Source: Xylona heveae TC161 (taxonomy: Eukaryota > Ascomycota > Xylonomycetes > Xylonales > Xylonaceae). From it: 64,000 bases of DNA. The position numbers and the translations under genes are program-made. Within the stretch, counting starts at the first letter, position 1, and every line of letters begins with the position of its first letter. Positions 33,371-45,717 of this stretch are shown here, piece after piece. The DNA is taken from positions 806,001-870,000 of the forward strand of contig NW_017264196.1 of the NCBI RefSeq assembly GCF_001619985.1. Reading direction: 5' to 3'. The notes beneath the pieces are model-generated. The model had not been told where the DNA came from, did no database searches, and saw only the letters and a list, made by a program, of their open reading frames with translations.

Positions 33371-35404
33371 TCATTGAATTCGTTCCAATGCCTCTTCTAT
33401 GACCCTTTTCCAGTTCATTTCACGTATGTATAGGTACTCAACGATAACCATGCTTAAAAGGGAAGGTTAGTCAATCGGGTTCCTGCAGAAAGCGGAGGGG
33501 CGCTCTTACAATGCATAAGCAACGGAAAATCCAAGCCACAAGCCTTGAAGATTCAAATTTGAACCAAATCCCAAGCCAAAAGCAATAGGCAAGCAAATCT
33601 GATAAAGCATTTTTAGCCTTTTTCTGGTCCAGAATCGTCAAATATACACCGGAACACGCGTAACTAACCATATAATATGCAATCAGAGTTAGAATACCGC
33701 TCACATGCTGCCTTCCCGCTGCACGCATCACCCCATTGCACGTGGTGACAAATGCATCTCCGATCATGTTGATGCCGCAAATCGGAAGTATATTGGCCGC
33801 CAGCTGAATAACCGTTTCATCATCGGTAAGCATCCGAGGTATCTGACGACGAAATATTGTGACTAAGAGACAGATAATCGTTCCTGCAACAAGGGAAGCT
33901 ACAAGAGCAACTTTGCTCGCCAACTTCGCACTTTCAGGCAACCCGGAGCCGACAAGATTCGCTGTTCTTGTCGTTCCCACGATAGCAAGGCAGAAGGCGC
34001 CCTGAAAACAGATCGAGTATGCCGTGCTGACAATAGATTGCGCAGCAAGATGGTCTGGAGAAAATCGACTTGATAACAATGTGACGAAGAGATAGACAAA
34101 CCATTCGCCAAGCATCGTTACAAGTCCTGGAAGACTAAGCTTGACCATTGGGCCCCACTTGTGAAAGGCAGAACGGTCAAACCCACCCCAGCACTCTCGT
34201 CCTTTAATAAAAATCACATAAAGGAGCAGGCATAATGGAAGCATAGTTTGAGTGGCGACAATCGCGAGAGGTGCTCCAAGAAAGCCCCATTTGAATTTCT
34301 GCAGTCATATTTACCGTTAGTATAGTCAATAATATCTTGCAAGATGAGAGGGAAAAGTGGCCTTACCCACACAAATAACCAGCTTAACATGCCATTTAGC
34401 GGAGCACAGATGACAAGAACATAGAACATTGCCGAGAATAAGCCCTGCGCCTGGAGAAATCTTTTTCCCGCTTCAAAGAGGGCAAAAAAAGGTGCGCCAA
34501 TGGCCAGGATTCTGAGATATTTGTTGGTGAGTTGTACCTGTTCTGGATCAGGCACGATTGTGGCAAGGAAAGGCGAACTAAAGGTCCAGAGGGCGACGAT
34601 TGGAATAGTGGCCAGTAACAAGAAACATATCATACGCTGCATGTGCAGGCCAACGATCGTCTTTCGACCTGATCCGTACGCTTGAGAGCAGAGAGTGTCC
34701 AGTCCCGTGGCTAGGCCCTGATAAACGACATATCCTGTAACAGTTGCCACACTATTTCCTAAACTCGCAGCTCCCAGCTCTAATGTCCCCAGCCGGCTGA
34801 CAGTAAATAGGCTGGATGCCATGAGCGAAAATTGTAGTAGCCCGGTGAGAATTAGAGGTCTCGCGTGCATGGCCAGAAATTGAGCCTCAATCCTCCATGT
34901 CGTTGATGTCGTCCCTGCCACAATTTCTGCCTCGACTGGATTTTCTGCGTGGGTTATTTTCACACTTCCGTATGACACGGAAGGAACTTTTATCAGTGAG
35001 GAGTCTTCGAATTTGTTTTCTGCTTCGGAAATTGGCATAAGATCTTCAATTCTCAAGTTGTCGGACGTATTATTTCCCCGCTTAGGATTACGGTCGTCGT
35101 ACATCAGTATAGACCGGTCTGATCGCATATGAGCAACATCATCGGTATTCCCATCATTCTTTGCTGTTTGAAATTGCGGAAACTTATTGAATACCGAATC
35201 CGAGACTGGTGGGCTTGCCATTCCAAACCCAAACGCGTGGGACTGATAAGAACTTGCAAAGAAAACATCGACATTGCGACTTGCATTCTCTGCAGCATCC
35301 AGAGCCTTGGGACTATAGCCATAGTCGGCCATAGCACTCGTATCTAATTCAGCTTCGACATCGCGGACCGCATCATTGTGGACGTTTGTTGATTGCGCAT
35401 CCAT
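33371..35404 (-). CDS. MATE-family multidrug/metabolite exporter
   Basis: Cation-antiport exporter of drugs or metabolites. Exons 35404-34367, 34298-33669, 33598-33510 and 33452-33371 give 612 residues. The first about 195 residues are a hydrophilic, acidic cytosolic extension (starting MDAQSTNVHNDAVRDVEAEL) that is long but usual for fungal MATE proteins. About 12 membrane segments follow, including ARPLILTGLLQFSLMASSLF, LGAASLGNSVATVTGYVVYQ, GLATGLDTLCSQAYGSG (the conserved family signature), LVTMLGEWFVYLFVTLLSSR, and, after the last two introns, CLPIAFGLGFGSNLNLQGLW. Splicing of the two small introns near the C-terminus restores the typical final membrane helices; reading through them gives non-family sequence. 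Confidence 0.9.
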
Positions 35405-36698
35405 TGAAGCGGAGAAGACAAAGTTAATTCCAGATAAAGATTCAACGAACACAAGACGAGTAGAGCAGAATTGTTGCACAATTTGATAGAGCAGTATCTC
35501 AGGATTTATAAAGTCCGGGTGGACAGAAGAATGGAAGACTCATTTGCAGCGCAGTCATATGTAGCCATCGTGACTGATAAGCCATGCAGCAGGGGTAAAA
35601 ATATCAGAACACCACGACACCAAGTGTTCCATTTTTCTTCTCACCCGCCGGGCCCTAAATTTGGGTGGTTCGGCATGGGACCAACATGCAACGACCATGT
35701 TTCTAGGACTGATCTTACGATAAGTCAGATAAATCCAGAAAATTTGCAGAGATAATGCGCTCTAGTGGTAAGTAGGCCTGTGCGGGTTGGGGGAAGAGCG
35801 GCCGAGGGCGGTCTCGCTACAGAAATCCCGGTAGAGGTTCCCGTTTGACAGGAACAAACGGAAGGTGTCCCCCGGCCCGGGGAAGCGAGCAAACCGCCAG
35901 ATTCTGCCCATGGATCTTTTGGCTCGAAAGCCACACCTCGATCTCTATGTGAACACTTCTCGCATTCTACAACGCCGTCGTCACAAGCCAACAGTATAAC
36001 AATTTAAGTGATGCGTGCCCCTTGATGAGAGTATGTTAATAATCATATATACTCACAACGGAGCGCAAATGTTCTATTTGAGGACGCTCGGCCCATGTAA
36101 TTTGACCTCTCTTTAGTGCACCGTAAACATTCACATTTGGCGTAACAAGCATCTCTGTAAGCACGTGAATATTGAATATCGAATATCGAGTATTGGTTAA
36201 TGTTCAGAATTGTTCGCAAAGGATGGATTGGTATCAAGCGATTAGTGATATTTGACACAGACATGAGACCGCAAAGCATATTACCCCGAGCTTGAGTATT
36301 GATAATCCTTTTAGTCTCAAATTTGGCATCCCTCAAGACAGGCAGTTCCCAAGTTGTCACCATTGTCAGACGCCCTGCCGCAAGGATTTCCCTTGAGGAC
36401 TCGATTTATCTTATTCAAATTTCTCTGACTTTCCGCCTCTGTTCTCTCTGAGTACCCAGCTAGCAGGGCAAACTGTGAGACAGGAAAGACGTCAATATTT
36501 ATTCCTGATACAGACAGCACCATCTGACACTCCTACAAGAAGCTGTGGACGTTAAAACTTCAGCAAAAGCTTCTCTGCTATAGTCCCAACTCTCACTGTT
36601 GAAACGCTTGAAACAAGTCACAGCTTCATTAACATCACCCAGCATCGTCGAACGAGGGGCTGTCCAATTTTCGGTCCAATCTCATCGAAGACTTCGCA
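35405..36698. other. Intergenic region upstream of MATE and RRM-like loci
   Basis: A GC-rich patch at about 35760-35990 stands out from AT-richer flanks. Two overlapping minus-strand frames at 36523-36317 and 36363-36043 (the second with a CYAKCECLRC cluster) may be relics of a gene, but I cannot assign them. Confidence 0.35.
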
Positions 36699-38390
36699 AT
36701 GGACGATGGGCGCCTTCCCCGGAGGTATGTGCTATACTCATGAATTTAGTAGACCTCTTGCTGAGTTCCGACTAGCAAGAAGACCGATGCCTCGAGAACC
36801 GGAGGCTGGGGGTCCGCCTTCAGAAAGAAGGAGAAAAAGAGAGATCCATTCGATCCCTTGGGACTCTTGAGCTCAGAGGAGAGCTTCAGGAAGGACCAGC
36901 CTCTCACGAATGTAGCGTCCACCTGGGCCACATACGATTTGGACAATCGGCACAGGACGTGGTCCCAGCCCCACAATCATGCCACCGGTGACTCAACTGG
37001 AGGGACGGCACTGCATGCATCACGAAAGATGGACGCTAGAAATTCTGGCGAGCAGCGCGACGCGGAAGCAGATTTTCTCGCCATCCCGGCGTTGCTCCAA
37101 GGCCGACGCGGTCCTCGCTCCGCTTTCGAAAGGCGCAATCCCTCGATCGCGCGGGTAGATGAATCGGGGCCGGTCAAGGTCGTCATCGGTGCAGAATCCA
37201 AAACCGTGTTTCAACGGCCGGATACACGCGCCGAGCAAATGGATGAGGAGGGAAAGTATGTGGACGGGGTGAACAGAGGGAAGATGAGAAAAGGCCTTGA
37301 AGAAGAGAGAGGGGCTCTGATCCGGCGAAGAAGAGAGGCAATGTCCGCAGCCAAAGCTGCAAAGAGGGCATGGGATGCTCTAAGCCCAGAAGGCAAAGAA
37401 AGAGAAGGCCTCAAAAAGCAACGCTCCGAGCAAAACTTTGCGTTGTACAGTGCCGGCCTGACAATTGATGTCCGGCTATATACGGCGCTCCCAGAGAGAG
37501 TACCAGAGAAAGACTAGCTTCAGGAACGTTCGCAGCTGGAAAAATTTGATGAGGTAAGAGGAATTTGCCTCCCTTTAGTTCTTTTAATGACCAGAAACAG
37601 CCAGTCTTCAGCTGCCAGAAATCTGAAAGATGCCAAATCAGAAGTTCTGCAATGCCCAGAGATCTTTCATGTCGATGACACGTTGGAAACAGTGGTACTC
37701 AATGCAGAGAAGCTAGAGATTGCAAGCAGAGCAAAAGAACTTTGTGAGCAACGCGGTCGTTTGGTGACGGTCATTCTGGGCAAACTTGTTCAATATACTC
37801 GGGAAGCAATCTCTAGGCGTCTTTTTGGGGGTCTTGTTCAAGAAATACGCTTCTTTCCTGAAGATATGCTGGCCATAGTCGTGTTCGCATTGCCAACGGA
37901 CGCCGAAGGTTTCATACGGCACATCAAATTTGTGAAAGACAACGATCCTAGTGCATACCGTGCCCTGCAGATCAATGCTGAATGGTACAAAGGGGTCGAG
38001 CTCCAGGCTATGTGGCCATCTCAGCCTTCCTTGGTGCAATGGATCCTCACGGGGGCCACCAGATGCCTTCAGTTGTTCGGCATAGACATAGGGCAGAAGC
38101 CCGATGATTTCGCAGAGGCCGTTACATGCGGTCTAGGAATTCGACCTATCAAAGTCGCGATTATCCATCAGAAGAAGCGCCAAGTGAAGACAGCCCAACT
38201 AGGAAATTCAGGGATTATTGAATTCTCCTCTATCAAAGACGCCGTGGAATCCAGACAAAAAATCCTCGAAAAGCGGGCGCCTGGTCTAAACAATTGCCGA
38301 GTTGAATTTCTTGGGGATCCTGCAGATAATGCACCAGTACGCAGGGAATATTGTGCTTGCCAAACCTGCAACGAGCTCCAAGACACCTAG
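36699..38390 (+). CDS. Unrecognised protein with RRM-like C-terminal half, interrupted by one in-frame TAG
   Basis: Exon 36699-36724 (MDDGRLPRS) splices to 36776, giving a basic, charged N-terminal part with a coiled coil (MRKGLEEERGALIRRRREAM). A TAG stands at 37515-37517. The same frame then continues openly to 38390 with sequence that looks coding, without a frame change: LQERSQLEKFDE follows directly, then two alpha/beta units, RLVTVILGKL...FFPEDMLAIVVFALP and RPIKVAIIHQ...GIIEFSSIKDAVESRQ, which resemble divergent RNA-recognition motifs. Possible readings: a nonsense-mutated gene, stop readthrough, two adjacent genes, or a 48-nt phase-0 intron 37470-37517 (GTCCGG...CTAG) that removes the stop, with a poor donor. 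No family recognised. Confidence 0.55.
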
Positions 38391-39377
38391 GAAGTTCGCT
38401 CGAGAGATCTCTGGAAATGGAAGTGTCTTCCCCACATGATACAGGGTTACTTCTGAATCCCATTGGGAAAGAAAAGTCAAATAAACCTCTTCAAAAGGTG
38501 GCTCGGAAGTGATAGCACCATAGAGGCACGGCTGGAGATTAATACATGCGTGTTGTCACTTCCCGCTTAGGGCAACCCCCAGCAAATTGGGGCAAACAAA
38601 TTGTATCTCTCAAATGCACCTCGAAAACTAGTAGATTTCTTGGTGTACGAATCAGACATCGTGCTTTGTTTGGTTCTTTTCAAGGATTGCATAGAGCAGT
38701 CGTAGTCTTCTCAGACCTTGAAGCTAGCAGTCCTAACAACCGCGACAGTTCAACCTGGTATAAAATGTACAAGCAGCGTAATCCGTCGGCCGAAAATGCA
38801 CCGTCATAGGGTGCTTTGCTTGGGAAAATGAAAGGATTACCCAGGACAAAATCTTGGCCCCAAAACTACGCGCGACAGAAACAGCCCTGAGAACGCGTTT
38901 GCCCACGCGCCTTCCCCATATAGTCGGTAGTTTCTCCAAGTACGAAGACATGATTGGATGACGCAGGGGCCAAAACCCTTTTCATCTTGGGCCTTTCCTT
39001 GCCTTACACGTCCTGGGGCGAGGGTTGGTGCTACTGCGACTTTATGCTTGTACACTCTTCGTCTAAGCCGAATGTCCAATGTGTGTGAGCTTCCTAGCCT
39101 CTTAACCTCGTCCGTAAAAATAATACTTTCGAGCCCGTTTGCCTGCCCTCAATAGGCTTTTACCTCCGCGCATCGCCCACCTACTCAGCATTTACGACAG
39201 CATATTTCACTCCATCGAGGTCTTCATTCTTTCGCAATCCACGCGAAAAGTGCTTCCTCTGTTTTTCTCAAGCGAGCAGTTCCGGCATCATCTCTCTGAC
39301 GAGACTTTTTGCATCAAATCTACCAAACTTTAGCAAATTGTCGTGATCATTCGTGGTTTTTTGACGACGATCCGACC
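38391..39377. other. Intergenic region upstream of GYF gene
   Basis: No credible gene; the last 250 bases are pyrimidine-rich and probably leader of the GYF gene. Confidence 0.5.
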
Positions 39378-42300
39378 ATGCCTTCTCCTTTTACATCAAG
39401 TTTTGCATCGGCTGCGGCCATCAACAGTAACGCAGATGGGAGCTCCACGCGAGCGTCCCTGAGGGGCGATGGTCCCGGTGGCGGGGACTGGTAAGTCACA
39501 AAGGGTTCTCATCACTGTAATTAACTCTGGTATCCATTTGTTGGCGGGGCCAGTGATGTGAAAGCGTTCTTCCGCAGCCAATTTTGGCTGCTTGAATGTT
39601 GTGGGCATTTACTGTTGCTGTTGTCCGAAACGTCAACGTTTGAGTGTCGGGATTTGATTTCATTCGGCAGCCAAAGAATATTGTAACATCAAACTGACAC
39701 CTATATTTATCGAACTAGGCCCCGATCTCGTGTCAATGGAGCTACGCATACTTTTCGTCGTCCTTCCGTTGCGACTAACGCGTCTTCTTCGTCTCAACGC
39801 GATTCTGCACAGCATCAATCATCTAACACGACTTCAAACCCCGGCATCTATGTCCCTCCGCACATTGCATCTGGAACCTCCACCAGCGTGAATCGTACTG
39901 GTAATGTTAGCGACAGTCGGTATTCAAAGGAACAGCTTTTAGATCTCTTCAAGGTCCAACGCGACGTTGGCGATATTTCCAAAAACTTGTCGAGCCTCTT
40001 CATCGGAGGATGGGAGCCGGGGGCCTCTGCGGCGGCGACTCATACTGCTTGGAACAGGCGTGACGAGCGCAACAAGGACTCAACGATTGGGCCGGAAGTT
40101 TGTTGGGACCAAAACGGCAGCGTGGAACCCATGGGGCTATCCAACATGACTGGAGAAGAGAAGGAGGTCTGTCTTGATGCGAATCTAGCAGTTGCTACGA
40201 AAAGGTCGTTTGCTAATTGCGTACTTTAGCTCTTCTCAACCTCTGTCAACTCGCCTTTGAAACCCCCGCCTCAAAATGCGAATAAAGAGAATATTCCTGG
40301 TACCACCGGTGCAAACCGAAAGACTTCCTTATCGCAAAATGCAATGGGCACTTTCAACGCCGCCTCACCCGGCAACGCTCGTCCGAGCAACCGTCGTCGC
40401 GAGACATCGGACTCCCTCAACCAATCTACTCCAGGTGGATCCGGTCGGGCTCTGCGCGAAGAGTCTGGTGCCCCCACCCCACCCCCTTCGCTTTTGAGGA
40501 GAAGGACGGATTTGAAGGACATTGGTAATTCGACCGGCTCCGACGAGCGAGACAAAAGTGGCCCTGGACGAGACAACACTGTTGATTCACCCAATCCATT
40601 TGGCACACTTAAACGCAGTACCACGGGTCCGTTCAATGCCGGCCTGAATGCCCCGGCTTCTCCCTGGTCTTCGGCTGCTTCTCAAAACGCCACGTTTTCT
40701 CCCATGGGAGCCTTTGGAAATTTTTCTTTAGCCGCCCCAGCTGGTCAGCCGCCTACACCGAGCGAGAAGCGGCCTGGCCTAGGCAGCCTGAGAGGCGAAA
40801 GCCGATTCAAAGGTCTGATGGGAGGAGAAAGTAGCGAAGACCTGACTTCGCGCGTAAAGGAAAGGGCAGCTGGTTCTGGGTCGGAGAAGCGCAATGACAC
40901 TGAAGCTGACTCTGCATCTCGTCGGTGGGGGGATGCGAGGTCAGCCAGGCCTTTGAGCAGCGATACAGACCCCTTCGCGGAGGGCGAAGAGCGATCTGGA
41001 AGTGCTGCTCTCGGGGGCGGTCAGGACGTTAGTCCACCCCCTGAAAGCCGCGTCCCTGACCTCAGCGCGCCGAATAGACAGATATCGTCGGATGATTTGG
41101 GCTTCGCGCCGTTTAGCATGTCATCCGAGCTTCCTAGGATCCATGATCTACTCCGTCAAAGTGGTCGAGATTTGCCCCAGGATGGTAGCTCCGGGAGCGA
41201 ACCGTTATCTGGACGCGAGCCCATGAGTCCGACAAACACAAATCCTTACCAAAGCCCCGAGGTGGAGACAGCTGACGCTGATGACATTGACACTGATGGT
41301 TCGGACATTCAGAACACTCATCTGCCCGGATTGAGTGCCTTAGCCAGCGATCCTACTATGGGAATTTTTGGTCCCCAACCTACCAGAGCCGTGTCTGGAT
41401 TTGAGGGTCCCGCAAGTGACCGCAGCCAGACGTCGAGTGTCGGACCCAATCGTGGCTTTCCGTCTCTCGGTGGCCTGGGAGGCCTGGGGGGCCTTGGTAG
41501 CACGACTGGTTGGCCAGCTGGTCCCGGTTCAGTGGGCACTCCGAGCCGGGAGAGGGCCGGGTTTACTGGAGCTTTTGGTGATCCAATTTTTGGGGGAATT
41601 GGTGATTTGCAGTCACCCAGTCTTGCCAGTCATAATGCCAGTGGCCTATTCGGGCCGGGCACTCCTTCAGCCATCGGGAGTGGTGGCTCCGTAGGCCGTG
41701 GGAGCAAGTTGGGCTCTCTCTTTCCCGCATCAATGCAAGAGCAGATGCGAGCTGAAAGCGCGCGGCAGGAGGAAGGACCTCTGGATGGTAGTGATCGACA
41801 ACCTGTTGGCACCTTGCCGGGTCGTCCAGGCTTTCCCGGTGGCTCCGGTGCGTTTGGACCGATAAGCAGAGACACTGGTAGTCCTATGCGTGCTGGACGA
41901 GGAATCTTTGATGATCTTTTGGGCAATCTTGACCCTAGCCGGGGCGTACGTGATGCGGAGTCGTCTTTTTCAGCAAACGATACTCTGCCAGGTTCTTTTG
42001 GCCATGCGCAATCCGCCGGATCTATTCAGCCTCCGCTCCCGGGTGGCTCTAATTCTGCACTGTTGTCGCAAACGCTTGCTCAAGCGCAAGGAAATGCCGC
42101 GAGAGCTGGGCAAGTCAAGATTCCTAGCACTGGGAGCGCGGGCTCTCAGATTCCTGCAACCCAGCAGCGGACAATGGTTATGCCAGACAGAATGCGATGG
42201 ATCTACAAGGATCCGCAGGGCAACACCCAAGGCCCTTGGTCTGGATTGGAAATGCACGATTGGTATAAGGCTGGTTTCTTCTCCCCTGAGCTCTTGGTGA

Positions 42301-44720
42301 AGAAATACGAGGACCCGGACTACGAGCCTCTTGCTCAGCTCATACGACGAATTGGGAACTCTCGTGAACCTTTTCTCGTGCCTCAGATTGGCATCCCTCA
42401 CGGACCCCCTAGCGCCCCTCCCAGTAGCCAATGGACCGGCGCCGGCCCTCCGCCCGCAACGGGAGTGTCGGGTACTGTTGCAGGGGCTCAGCCGCCTTTT
42501 GCCAGCAGTTTCCCAAGCTTTGGTACTACGCTGACAGCCGAGCAGCAGAATGCTCTTGAAAGGAGAAAGCAAGAGGAGCAGTATCTCATGGCACGACAAA
42601 AGGAGCATCTTGCTCAGCAGCAGGTCATGATGAAGCAGATGCACCAGATTCAGGGCCCAATACATCCCCAACAGCTGCACCATCATTCAAGTGCCCATAG
42701 CCTTCACAGTCAGCCCAGTTTTGGCAGTATCACGTCACCGCCCGCCTATCCTCCGGTCTCTACCCAACCTTCCTTGCAAGCTCCACAAGGATTTCCTGGC
42801 GTTCTCGAGGCATCGCTGAGACAACATGTGAATGCTCCGTATGGGAGTCCTGGTCCAATCCCAGACCAGCTTGCCGGTGTCCGTGATGATGACCTGCCAG
42901 CCCTTTTTGAACGTTTGAATGCCGGCCGCGGTACACACCCTCCTTTCGGTGTCATACCTGGTGCTTTTTCCCAGCAGCAACAAGATGCCATCCATGCTCA
43001 GCAGGTCGCGGCGATGCTTAATGATAGAGCTCGTTTACAGCGAGAGCAGGCGCAGCATGATCTTGCTCAGCAAACGAATGACGAGCAACGCGGTCATTCG
43101 GACCGTCTGCAGCAGTTCCATGAGCTGCGGACCCAGCATGATGAAGCACAGGCCGCTGCTGGGCCTGAAGCTTCAAGTGGCAAACCATCCGACTTGGCGG
43201 CATTGGAAGGTCAGGATGAAATCTCCCATCAGTCAGAGCAGGATCAATCTTTTGCAGAAAGTCAGGAGGAGCAACACTTGGGGCAACACCAGCAGCAGGA
43301 GCCCCGTCATGCTAGTCCCGCTCCTAGAGACGCATCTCAGGAAATCGAGGCCACCATTATTGACAGCATTTCTTCCCCCACTGCGGAGCCAAGAGTGCTT
43401 ACGCTGACGGAGCAAGTACAAAAGGCGGCCTCTGCAAAGCAGACACCTACGGCGCAGGCTCAGTCTCCATGGGGCAAAGTCGATACCGGTATGCCGTATC
43501 CTTTCCCGCCGCCACAATCTGTGTCTCCCCTTCCAGCCCCTGCGGCGCAGAGGAGCAGGCAAAATGTTGCTGAAGCCTTGACGGCAAGCTCCCGATCTCG
43601 ATCTCAGACCCCAGTCGAGACACCCACTTCAATCGCACCATGGGCGAAGGAGCCAGCAGAGCTTCCCAAGGGACCGTCTCTGAAAGAAATTCAGGAAGCT
43701 GAGGCTCGCAAAGCGGCCGAGCAAGAGGAGATTGCCTCGGCTGCACGTCGGGCTCTAGCTCAGCAAGAGCGCATGAACCAACCGCCGGCCCCAGCCCCAG
43801 GCTTGCCCTCAACTTCGACTTGGGCAAGCTCATCTTCGCCCAGCGCTCCAGCACCTGCTTCCTCGTGGGCGAAGACAACGACGGGAAAGACTGCTCCAGG
43901 AGCTGCTAGCACTGGTGCTAAAAAGACATTGCAGCAAATTCAAAAGGAAGAGGAGGCTCGTAAGCAGAAGGCGGCAGCGGTTGCCAGCGCCGCCAGTGCG
44001 GCAAATGCGGCTGGGACTCAGTCAAGTGCTGCCGCCGGGAAACGCTACGCGGATCTTGCCAGCAAAGTCGCTGCGCCCCAGGCCTCTGCTAGCGCTGGCG
44101 GAGCTTGGACTACCGTTGGAGCAAACGGTAAAGTCAAGTCTGCTCCTGCCCCTCCAGCTACAGGCTCAACAGGGGGTGTGAAAATCAGTAGCACTGCCCA
44201 AACACCTACTCTCAACACGGCCGTGAGATCGAAGCTCGTCTCCACCCCTTCTAAGAGCGGTGTCGCTGTTCCCACTACCAGTACTGTCAATGCCGCTGAA
44301 GAATTCACCAAATGGGCCAAGGCTGCACTTGCCAAGGGCCTCCATTCCAATATCAATGGTAAAAAGCAACATGACCCTAGTTTATCTCGCACTACCTGAG
44401 CTAACCATCTTATAGTGGACGACTTTGTTCAGCAACTTTTGACATTCCCCTTGGAGGCAGAAATCATTTCTGAATGCGTCTACGCCAACTCATCCACCAT
44501 GGACGGGAACCGCTTCGCTGATGAGTATATCCGTCGTCGCAAGCTTGCTGAGAAAGGCATCGTTGATACAAGCGGAAGTTTTTCGCCCGTGGGCTCTGAT
44601 AGCAAAGCGTCTGGAGGCTGGAGCGAAGTGGCAAAGAAGAACCCTGTGAATGGGAGCAAGGATGAATCTACTGCTGCCTTCAAAGTTGTCGCTCCGAAGA
44701 AGAAGGGTAGTAAGAGGTAA
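39378..44720 (+). CDS. GYF-domain protein (Smy2/Syh1-like)
   Basis: Four exons (39378-39490, 39719-40166, 40230-44358, 44416-44720) give 1,664 residues. The GYF domain lies at about residues 842-905: RMRWIYKDPQGNTQGPWSGL then EMHDWYKAGFFSPELLVKKY; the W-x-Y-x-D...G-x-x-QGPW signature binds proline-rich peptides. Family members act in mRNA translational control and quality control, and in vesicle traffic. The N-terminal 800 residues are disordered Ser/Gly/Pro-rich with NPF-like and KENIPG segments, and a glycine run near 41460-41500. After the domain come Gln/His-rich coiled coils (QQQQDAIHAQQVAAMLNDRA) and Ala/Glu-rich helices. The final exon is the conserved C-terminal helical block (VDDFVQQLLTFPLEAEIISE...RFADEYIRRRK) ending KKKGSKR. 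Confidence 0.9.
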
Positions 44721-45717
44721 AGTGGCAGGGTGACAAGGGTGCCGAAGATGCTCTAGAGATGCTGTCTACCATGAATTTTCTGGTTCGCGATACAATGCTT
44801 CTTGCCTTCCAGACCTTGTCTGGCTGCACTTATAGCGAGTTTGCTGATAAATCAAGACCGAGGTATATGTGCGGATATCAAAAGTGCCTATTACTGTACA
44901 AATCACTGGAAATATTCCACTTCACGACAAGTAGACAGCTGGTTGTTGGCGTACTCTGAGCGAGCTTGGCATTGTATTTAGTTCTATAGCCTCATAAAAG
45001 CAATTGTATCTATAACAGATACTCCAACACCGTTGATCCTTTACTATGTCGAATCAGTGGTCATTCTTTGCGACGTCATTCACATGAACTTGCTTAACAC
45101 AATTGGAGTGGTCAACCCGACTGTTTGAAGATTGTGATATACAGAGTACCCGGTTGTAAATTCTCTGCATGGGCTTGATAGCTCTTATCATTTCGGGCCC
45201 CTTGTGTGTCCCGAGTGGGGCCAAAATAAATGACTCCAAAGACCCCTCAAGCGATTGACCAATAATAGCACACAATCCTGACTCAATCTTATCTCACCTA
45301 TATCATGTTCAGAGTATTGTAATTTTGAGGCTTCAAAGCAGTGCATAGGAGTTTGACTGTGAAGCCAAGACTATTTCTTAGCCAACCTGATATCCCCGTT
45401 GGCAGAACGAGGGGTTGCTTGTCTACCGAAGGGCGCGTGGGGCATTGATACTCCGTAATGTATTGCTGGGAGTCAGCAATCTTACACCTTATCCACAAGC
45501 TACCTCTCACGGTTGACACGGGCCACCTCTAGATAGAGTCATCAATTTCGACCACGTTCATATTTGCATTCTCTATAAAGATTGACTTTTTCTCTTTTCC
45601 CGTTTTTATATATTTTCTTTTTGTTTTATACCGGTGCAAGCCTTTTCTTTTTTACCTTTTTTTTTTCTCGTCTCATATCATAACCGTTGAAAGACTTGAT
45701 CTTCACAACCTCCAGCC
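44721..45717. other. Intergenic region, GYF gene 3' end to aminotransferase promoter
   Basis: No credible gene. A T/C-rich tract at about 45580-45680 directly precedes the aminotransferase start, typical of fungal promoters and leaders. Confidence 0.5.

Noticed and set aside
35755-35860. tRNA- or SINE-like stretch (CTCTAGTGGT box-A-like)
   Set aside because: No matching box B at the right distance, no cloverleaf pairing and no poly-A end.
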